A stretch of DNA of 11,723 nt, taken from contig JBCCLI010000190.1 of NCBI GenBank assembly GCA_039026975.1, positions 1 through 11,723 on the forward strand, in the 5' to 3' direction. A program made the position numbers and the translations under genes. Below, in pieces: positions 9,201-11,723 of this stretch. A model generated the notes under the pieces. That model saw nothing but the letters and a program-made list of their open reading frames with translations. It ran no database searches and was not told the DNA's origin. Source of the DNA: JBCBKZ01 sp039026975 (lineage in GTDB: Bacteria > Bacteroidota > Bacteroidia > J057). The first letter of the stretch is position 1. Every line of letters starts with the position of its first letter.

Positions 9201-11723
9201 ACAGCTGATGGGAATGTGATTGAGTTTGTATGGTCTCCACCTGAAAAATATGTGATCCCTGGTGTTACGGACAGTACGGGGATTGAAGGGCGTACCTTCT
9301 CATATAATCTACTGCTAGGATCACTAGCCACCGGAGAAATAGATGTGATTACCCCTATGGCAGATACCACAGATGGATATAGAAAGGTAGTTCGTCAGGG
9401 GAATGTAGGCTATGACTTTAGTTGGCGGGTAGAGAACCTGCAGGCAGGGGACTATTTCTGGTCTGTTCAGGCCATAGATGCAGACTTTGAAGGCTCTGCT
9501 TTCCCTGCACCTGTACAGTTCACCTTTATTCCTACTTCCTTCCAGGATGTAACGGATACAGAATTTCCTGTGAACCAGCTACCGATGCGTGTTGAAAATG
9601 CAGCGGTCAATTTTGGGGATTTTGATAATGATGAAGACTTGGATATCCTCATTTCAGGTAAGCTGGATGATGATAACTTTGCTACCAGGCTATATGAATA
9701 TGATTCTGGATATCTATTAAATCCTGCTGTTTCTGACAGCTTAATTGACTTAAGATTAGCTGCAGCAGAATGGGGTGACTATGATAATGATGGAGATCTG
9801 GATGTCTTCTTAGCTGGACAACATCAGCAAGAAGACGGTAGTTTAATAAGAGTTTCTATTATGTATGAAAATGCAAATGGAACCTTTGTAGCTAAGCCCT
9901 CTGTTTCTCAAAATATTACGCCAGTGTTCTTTGCTACTGCTAAGTTTGGAGATTATGATAATGATGGAGACCTGGACCTGTTTGTGGCAGGTAGGTCTGA
10001 GTCGAGTATCATCTCAGAGATTTATAAGAACGTCCTCAATCCAGATACTGATGAAAGAGTGTTTGTTAGGGATGTCACAGCCTCCAGTACTATAGTGGGG
10101 ATAGAAGATGGAAGTGCCGCCTGGGGAGACTTTGATCAGGATAACTTCCTGGACTTAGTGATCACGGGAGAATCCGCTACAGGGCCTTTATCTGTGGTGT
10201 ATAAAAACTCTGGAGATGGAACCTTTGTAGATGGACAGTATTCTCTTATCCCTATGAAGAATAGTAGTGTATCCTGGGGAGACTTTAATAATGATGGCTT
10301 CCTAGACCTCCTTATGGCTGGAGAATCTACCACTAATGCCTTTAGACCTGAGTCCAGGATTTATCGTTATGATAATGATGATAATGAGTTCCAGGATATT
10401 GTACAGGCCATGGAGGATGTGCGGAACAGTAGCGTTTCCTGGGCTGACTTTGATAATGATGGGTATTTGGACTTCTTCTTACTGGGAGAACAAAGACGTC
10501 AGGGGCAGGGAGATACAATCAGAATCTCTAGTATTTACAGAGGACGCCAAAATAGTAACTTCATTCAGGACCTGGGTTCTTCCAATACCATTGGAGACTT
10601 TAACTTCCCTAATGGGGTATGGGGAGACTATGATGCAGATGGAAGAATAGATCTTCTCTTAACGGGAATTAATGAAGACCTCCAAGACTTTGGATTCGCA
10701 CTATATAGAAATACAGTGGGTTCCGCTCCCAGGATTCCTGACCAAATTACAGGCCTGCAAGACACCGTAATAGGAGATGAAATAAGGCTATCATGGGATG
10801 TGCCTGCGAACTATAATAATGCTGATTTTTCTGAAAGTCCTTCCTACAACATTGCCTTAGGAAGGATAGGGACTAGTATGATTAATTCTATAAGCCCTAT
10901 GGCCGATACCCTAAGCGGGAGAAGATCCATAGTAGAAATTGGGAATGCAGGACACACAAGGAGCTGGACACTGAAGGAACTGCCTGATGGAAGATACTGC
11001 TGGGCAGTGCAAGCTTTAGCTGAGAACTACCAGGGAGGAGCATTTTCTGATACTGCCTGTTTCAACTTCATTAATCCTCGTCCGGTTATAGAGTTATCCG
11101 TCATGCCAGAGTTAGTGAGATATGAAGGGGATACCATAAGCTCAGTTACTTTACGAGATACTTCAGTTGTTGAAAGAATAGAGTTAAACTATAAAGGGAT
11201 TTCTGAAACCCAGTGGAATAAGGAGGTTGCTACATTCTCTTCGGGAACCACTTATGAAGTAGTCATTAATGCAGGACTGAATGCAGGTAATGATCCGGAT
11301 TGGAATCTCTCCACTGATAATGAAATTGGGATAGAGTATTACCTAGTCGCCATTGGTAAGTTTCCGGTAATTGGGACTAAATTTACTGATACTACTGATG
11401 TTGCGCGTGCATATTTAAGATTCGATGGCACAGGATTACAAGAAGGCCTAAGAGCTGTAGGTAGAGAGGTTTCCAGTTATAATATCCTAGCTATACCGTT
11501 AACATTGGATGATCCATCTGTCAAAGCAACCCTTGGAGATGATTTTGGGGATTATAATATTTTTGAGTGGCGTTTTTGGTATCAAGATGCCTTAGGGGTT
11601 AGACAAGAGTATGACTCTGTAGCAAGTTTACCATTGATTGAGCCAGGCGTGGGCTATTGGCTGATAAGGGACGGGGAATTTGGGAACCAGTATAATACAG
11701 GCTCAGGTAATACGGTGCGTGCC
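1..11723 (+). CDS. Giant FG-GAP/VCBS beta-propeller and FN3 repeat protein, partial at both ends
   Basis: One frame (first complete codon at base 3) is open for 3907 codons to the last base, so neither start, signal peptide, stop nor terminus is seen. I translated it codon by codon and found no stop or frameshift. Domain order is: end of a propeller, then seven repeats of FN3 plus a seven-blade FG-GAP/VCBS propeller, then an eighth FN3, an Ig-like region and a P-G-x-G-Y-W-L-I segment. The family is known for secreted or surface proteins whose D-x-[DN]-x-D-G loops bind calcium. Only three cysteines occur (1426, 3666, 3686), as expected for an exported protein. Acidic residues and Asn, Gly, Ser and Thr dominate. 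A role as a long adhesin or scaffold at the cell surface is inference; no catalytic domain is visible. The reading frame is near certain, the repeat family very likely, the function unknown. Confidence 0.97.
213..548 (+). other. FN3-like module 1
   Basis: Residues 71-182. It starts with P-T-x-x-T-A-L-S-A, followed by strand B with I-N-L-S-W90 and E-A-P, then a Y-N-V-Y-V strand, the G142-N143 pair, and strand F Y157-Y-W-S-V-Q-A-V-D-Q. It closes with a strand ending S-F-T-F. This is the FN3 type habitually found next to VCBS repeats in Bacteroidota-like secreted proteins (family knowledge). It links propeller 0 to propeller 1 and probably acts as a spacer; no ligand-binding motif such as RGD is visible. 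Confidence 0.85.
549..1703 (+). repeat. Propeller 1, seven FG-GAP/VCBS blades
   Basis: Residues 183-567. Blade anchors (the position of W in W-G-D) are T210, W264, W313, W365, A417, W470 and W528, 49-58 residues apart. Calcium loops begin at D212, D266, D315, D367, D419, D472 and D530, all with D-x-[DN]-x-D. Blade 1 has D217 and blade 7 E535 in place of the loop glycine. Blade 3 (W-G-D-Y-D-N-D-G) is canonical. Blade 7 has K536 in the family-wide blade-7 Lys/Arg position, and A-N-S (512-514) marks the blade 6-7 linker. The leading segment F-L-D-E-T before blade 1 probably closes blade 7. Confidence 0.9.
1704..2033 (+). other. FN3-like module 2
   Basis: Residues 568-677. It has A-P-A-G-L-S-A at the start, strand B F-L-N-W587-S-P-P, a Y-N-L-R-V-G strand and strand F Y652-F-W-S-V-Q-A-V-D-Q-D-F. 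The segment 612-627 (I-D-I-L-T-P-L then D-A-T-D-G-F) closely resembles that of FN3-7 at 3111-3126, more than it resembles its immediate neighbours. The usual G-N pair before the E strand is replaced by S-G-A-I-G. It follows propeller 1 by the standard 59 residues from the blade-7 tryptophan. Confidence 0.86.
2034..3182 (+). repeat. Propeller 2, seven FG-GAP/VCBS blades
   Basis: Residues 678-1060. Anchors are W705, A758, W814, W866, Y918, F971 and W1024; calcium loops begin at D707, D760, D816, D868, D920, D973 and D1026, all retaining D-x-[DN]-x-D. Blades 2 and 3 share an identical 27-base stretch over the loop (2280-2306 and 2448-2474). Blade 4 has R873 and blade 6 Q978 instead of the loop glycine. 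I-N-S at 1009-1011 and K1032 in blade 7 fit the blade-position signatures. The entry segment D-F-A-D-A-S and I-P-G-I-P matches the entry segments of the other propellers. Confidence 0.91.
3183..3518 (+). other. FN3-like module 3
   Basis: Residues 1061-1172. It has T-P-D-E-P-E-N-L-T-V at the start, strand B I-T-L-N-W1081-Q-A-P, a Y-A-L-Y-L strand, V-S-L-G1129-N1130-V-G and strand F Y1147-A-W-S-V-Q-A-I-D-Q-D-F-E-G-S, then F-T-Y. The hydrophobic alternation and the Y-x-W core are well kept. The C-C' loop region (1100-1122) has its own sequence, without the T-P-[LM] motif seen in FN3-2, 7 and 8. Confidence 0.86.
3519..4688 (+). repeat. Propeller 3, seven blades with a decaying last blades group
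   Basis: Residues 1173-1562. Anchors are F1200, W1256, F1310, W1361, W1412, L1466 and L1524; loops begin at D1202, D1258, D1312, D1363, D1414, D1468 and D1526. Blades 1-4 are near-uniform D-x-N-N-D-G loops. Blades 5, 6 and 7 lose the loop glycine (Q1419, T1473, R1531). Blade 7 also has I1528 at a ligand position, giving D-V-I-K-D-R-R-L-D, and probably does not bind calcium. Blade 5 carries C1426, the only cysteine in any blade. I-N-S (1508-1510) and R1532 keep the blade 6-7 signatures. Confidence 0.9.
4689..5015 (+). other. FN3-like module 4
   Basis: Residues 1563-1671. It begins T-P-T-T-P-T-N-L-V-A, followed by I-V-F-S-W1583 with a short B-C loop (Q-G-S-G-D-N-D), then Y-N-L-Y-I-G-S, G-Y-R-R-I-V-K-L-G1627-N1628-V-G, and S-W-R-V-N-S-L-P-S-G-T-Y. 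Strand F has Y1645-Q-W1647-G-I-Q-S-I-D-Q-D. It is the shortest B-C loop of the eight. The G strand (P-P-V-V-Y-V) departs from the F-T-F/F-T-Y ending of most others. Confidence 0.85.
5016..6164 (+). repeat. Propeller 4, seven FG-GAP/VCBS blades
   Basis: Residues 1672-2054. Anchors are W1697, W1750, I1805, I1855, W1907, W1958 and W2016; calcium loops begin at D1699, D1752, D1807, D1857, D1909, D1960 and D2018, all keeping D-x-[DN]-x-D. Only blade 1 lacks the loop glycine (E1704). Blade 4 (D-I-D-K-D-G-K-Q-D) is the only blade outside position 7 with Lys or Arg at loop position 7. I-N-S (2000-2002) and R2024 mark the blade 6-7 boundary. The closing strand T-F-K-L-Y-T-N resembles those of propellers 2 and 3. 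Confidence 0.91.
6165..6485 (+). other. FN3-like module 5, divergent core
   Basis: Residues 2055-2161. Strand B has I-A-I-T-W2075-D-P, followed by Y-E-L-I-V-G-T-T and a G-F-R-R-V-P segment. Strand F reads Y2138-Y2139-A-L-Q-A-I-E-N-D-F-E, so the strand-F tryptophan seen in all seven other FN3 modules is replaced by tyrosine, and the D-Q pair by E-N. The G-N pair is also lost (L-G-E-L). The module is otherwise of normal length and position. This is the most diverged FN3 of the array; the fold is still likely. Confidence 0.8.
6486..7643 (+). repeat. Propeller 5, seven blades, first calcium loop disrupted
   Basis: Residues 2162-2547. Anchors are W2188, W2243, W2296, W2347, W2399, F2452 and V2509. 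Blade 1 reads W-G-D2190-A-F-G-Q-D-A-S-D-F-L-D2201: the interval between its first and last loop Asp is 11 residues instead of the usual 8, an apparent three-residue insertion, and the D-x-[DN]-x-D ligand pattern is gone. Blades 2-7 have intact loops at D2245, D2298, D2349, D2401, D2454 and D2511, each with the glycine. I-N-S (2494-2496) and K2517 carry the blade 6-7 signatures. The frame is unbroken across the unusual blade 1. Confidence 0.9.
7644..8000 (+). other. FN3-like module 6, with longer B-C loop
   Basis: Residues 2548-2666. It starts T-V-P-S-P-P-Q-A-A-S-L, then strand B V-T-L-R-W2574-N-P-P-T-P-P. An enlarged B-C loop (about 2578-2590) precedes Y-T-Y-N-I-Y-L. R-R-V-V-R-L-G2623-N2624 and L-P-S-G-E-Y2641-S-W2643-S-V-Q-S-V-D-Q-D-F follow. 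The extra residues in the loop explain why the blade-7-to-tryptophan distance upstream and the unit length are slightly larger here than in units 1-5. Confidence 0.86.
8001..9158 (+). repeat. Propeller 6, seven FG-GAP/VCBS blades
   Basis: Residues 2667-3052. Anchors are W2694, W2749, W2805, W2856, L2906, F2957 and W3015; loops begin at D2696, D2751, D2807, D2858, D2908, D2959 and D3017. Blade 4 reads D-Y-D-G-D-L-D-L-D, keeping all four acidic positions while losing the glycine (L2863). Blade 7 has D3022 at the glycine position followed by K3023. The entry segment P-I-F-A-D-V-T and the exit L-R-F-Y-K-N show the split-blade arrangement well. The blade 6-7 linker has A-A-S (2999-3001) where earlier units have I-N-S. 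Confidence 0.91.
9159..9530 (+). other. FN3-like module 7, longest of the array
   Basis: Residues 3053-3176. Strand B has I-E-F-V-W3077-S-P-P; the B-C loop is extended (about 3081-3098, containing V-T-D-S-T-G-I-E-G) before F-S-Y-N-L-L-L-G-S. Then come I-T-P-M-A-D-T-T-D-G-Y (3116-3126), V-V-R-Q-G3133-N3134-V-G and Y3151-F-W3153-S-V-Q-A-I-D-A-D-F-E-G-S, ending Q-F-T-F. The 3111-3126 segment matches FN3-2 closely, although five units separate them. Confidence 0.86.
9531..10724 (+). repeat. Propeller 7, last complete seven-blade propeller
   Basis: Residues 3177-3574. Anchors are F3204, W3257, F3315, W3374, W3425, W3480 and W3540; loops begin at D3206, D3259, D3317, D3376, D3427, D3482 and D3542, all D-x-[DN]-x-D. 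Blades 1 and 4 lack the glycine (E3211, N3381). Blade 7 has R3544. The blade 6-7 linker holds a near-loop G-D-F-N-F-P-N-G (3531-3538) directly before W3540; it lacks the last Asp and the hydrophobic strand and is not counted as a blade. At about 398 residues it is the longest block, with wider spacings between blades 2, 3 and 4 and between blades 6 and 7. Confidence 0.9.
10725..11072 (+). other. FN3-like module 8, terminal module with a cysteine pair
   Basis: Residues 3575-3690. It starts A-P-R-I-P-D-Q-I-T-G-L, then strand B I-R-L-S-W3598-D-V-P, Y-N-I-A-L-G, S-P-M-A-D, V-E-I-G3647-N3648-A-G and S-W-T-L. Strand F reads Y3665-C3666-W3667-A-V-Q-A-L-A-E-N-Y, and the following G strand has A-C3686-F-N-F. 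The two cysteines sit on what should be neighbouring strands F and G and could form a disulfide. No propeller follows, so this FN3 caps the array. Confidence 0.84.
11073..11423 (+). other. Ig-like beta-sandwich region after the repeat array
   Basis: Residues 3691-3807. The pattern is alternating hydrophobic strands: P-V-I-E-L-S-V, then D-T-S-V-V-E-R-I-E-L-N-Y-K-G-I-S (3719-3734), T-Y-E-V-V-I-N (3750-3756), E-I-G-I-E-Y-Y-L-V-A-I (3774-3784) and V-A-R-A-Y-L-R-F. The sequence of a V-x-L-x-Y-[RK]-G-I-S strand followed by G-[IL]-E-Y-Y-x-x-A recurs, from memory, in the C-terminal parts of long secreted proteins of Bacteroidota and relatives. No calcium loops or FN3 motifs remain. The fold is inferred from pattern only. 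Confidence 0.55.
11424..11723 (+). other. C-terminal segment with W-R-F-W-Y and P-G-x-G-Y-W-L-I motifs, cut by the window end
   Basis: Residues 3808-3907, continuing beyond the window. After G-L-R-A-V-G comes Y-N-I-L-A-I-P-L (3826-3833), D-F-G-D-Y-N-I-F-E-W-R-F-W-Y (3847-3860), Q-E-Y-D-S, and E-P-G-V-G-Y-W-L-I (3880-3888). This order (S/A-x-P-L, then W-R-x-[FW]-x-Y, then P-G-x-G-Y-W-L-I) is one I recognise from long multidomain secreted proteins of Bacteroidota and Ignavibacteria, where it usually lies shortly before terminal FN3 or sorting domains. Its function is not known to me. It implies that the C-terminus is probably not far downstream; that part is inference. Confidence 0.55.

Larger units (their letters stand above)
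213..10724 (+). repeat. Seven tandem super-repeats of about 1.5 kb, each FN3 module plus seven-blade propeller
   Basis: The same order of modules recurs seven times in frame. The strand-B tryptophans of the FN3 modules lie at residues 90, 587, 1081, 1583, 2075, 2574, 3077 (and 3598 for the eighth), a spacing of 492 to 521 residues. First-blade anchor residues lie at 210, 705, 1200, 1697, 2188, 2694 and 3204, spaced 495, 495, 497, 491, 506 and 510. The distance from the blade-7 anchor to the next FN3 tryptophan stays at 57-65 residues. The copies are diverged at protein level and share only short identical DNA, mostly at the calcium loops. The unit of duplication therefore appears to be a whole FN3-propeller pair, copied long ago. 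Confidence 0.93.

Noticed and set aside
10593..10616. An eighth blade in propeller 7 (G-D-F-N-F-P-N-G at 3531-3538)
   Set aside because: It lacks the final Asp and the hydrophobic strand and stands directly before the real blade-7 tryptophan; spacing fits a linker, not a blade.
10336..10650. Open stretch of 104 codons on the + strand in another frame
   Set aside because: It overlaps blades 5 to 7 of propeller 7 in an unbroken main frame; it is Met-rich and Ile-rich from shifted G-A-T-A-A-T-G-A-T runs and has no recognisable domain.
213..10724. The 1.5-kb periodicity as an assembly artefact or a recent tandem duplication
   Set aside because: Copies differ at most codons outside the calcium loops and have different loop lengths and insertions, so they cannot be one sequence assembled several times.
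1..11723. CRISPR array or non-coding satellite, suggested by short recurring DNA words such as A-A-T-A-A-T-G-A-T-G-G
   Set aside because: The words always fall in the same codon phase at the calcium loops, the intervals vary, and the frame is open throughout; the repeats are protein repeats.
1..11723. Frameshift or stop-codon reassignment in so long a frame
   Set aside because: No TAA, TAG or TGA occurs in the main frame, and domain order is regular throughout, so the standard code with no frameshift explains everything.

Overview
The whole window is the interior of one enormous gene. Read from base 3 on the + strand there is no stop codon from base 3 to base 11723 (3907 codons), and no start or end of the protein is visible. 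Residue n of the visible fragment is the codon starting at base 3n; this numbering is used throughout. There is no intergenic DNA, RNA gene, promoter, terminator, mobile element or CRISPR array. Every other reading frame with an open stretch is a shadow of this gene.

The protein has a nested repeat. The small unit is an FG-GAP/VCBS-type blade of about 50-58 residues, built around the calcium loop W-G-D-x-[DN]-x-D-G-x-x-D and a following hydrophobic strand ending in T-G or A-G. Exactly seven blades make one block of about 385 residues, the number needed for a seven-bladed beta-propeller of the integrin-alpha kind. A fibronectin-type-III-like (FN3) module of about 110-120 residues separates consecutive blocks. 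The window holds the last blade of one propeller, then seven complete [FN3 + seven-blade propeller] units with a period of about 495 residues (about 1.5 kb), then an eighth FN3, then a different C-terminal region. That is 50 blades, 47 with the D-x-[DN]-x-D calcium ligands intact.

Blades in the same position of different propellers share signatures. Every blade 7 carries K or R before the last hydrophobic-Asp pair of its calcium loop, and the blade 6-7 linker usually carries an N-S motif. The array therefore most likely grew by copying whole FN3-propeller units rather than single blades. The copies are well diverged, so this is an old array and not an assembly artefact.

After the eighth FN3 (11073-11723) comes an Ig-like region and a segment with W-R-F-W-Y and P-G-x-G-Y-W-L-I motifs. 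This tail resembles those of long secreted proteins of Bacteroidota and relatives. Together with the FN3 type (Y-x-W-S-V-Q-A-x-D-x-D-F), the near absence of cysteine, and codon use rich in ATA, AGA and AGG, it suggests a Bacteroidota-like (or Chlorobi/Ignavibacteria-like) bacterium and a secreted or surface-anchored giant protein. The genus cannot be told. Export by the type IX system is plausible but its sorting domain is not in the window. The likely role is a long calcium-stiffened adhesin or scaffold of tandem propellers; the ligand is unknown.
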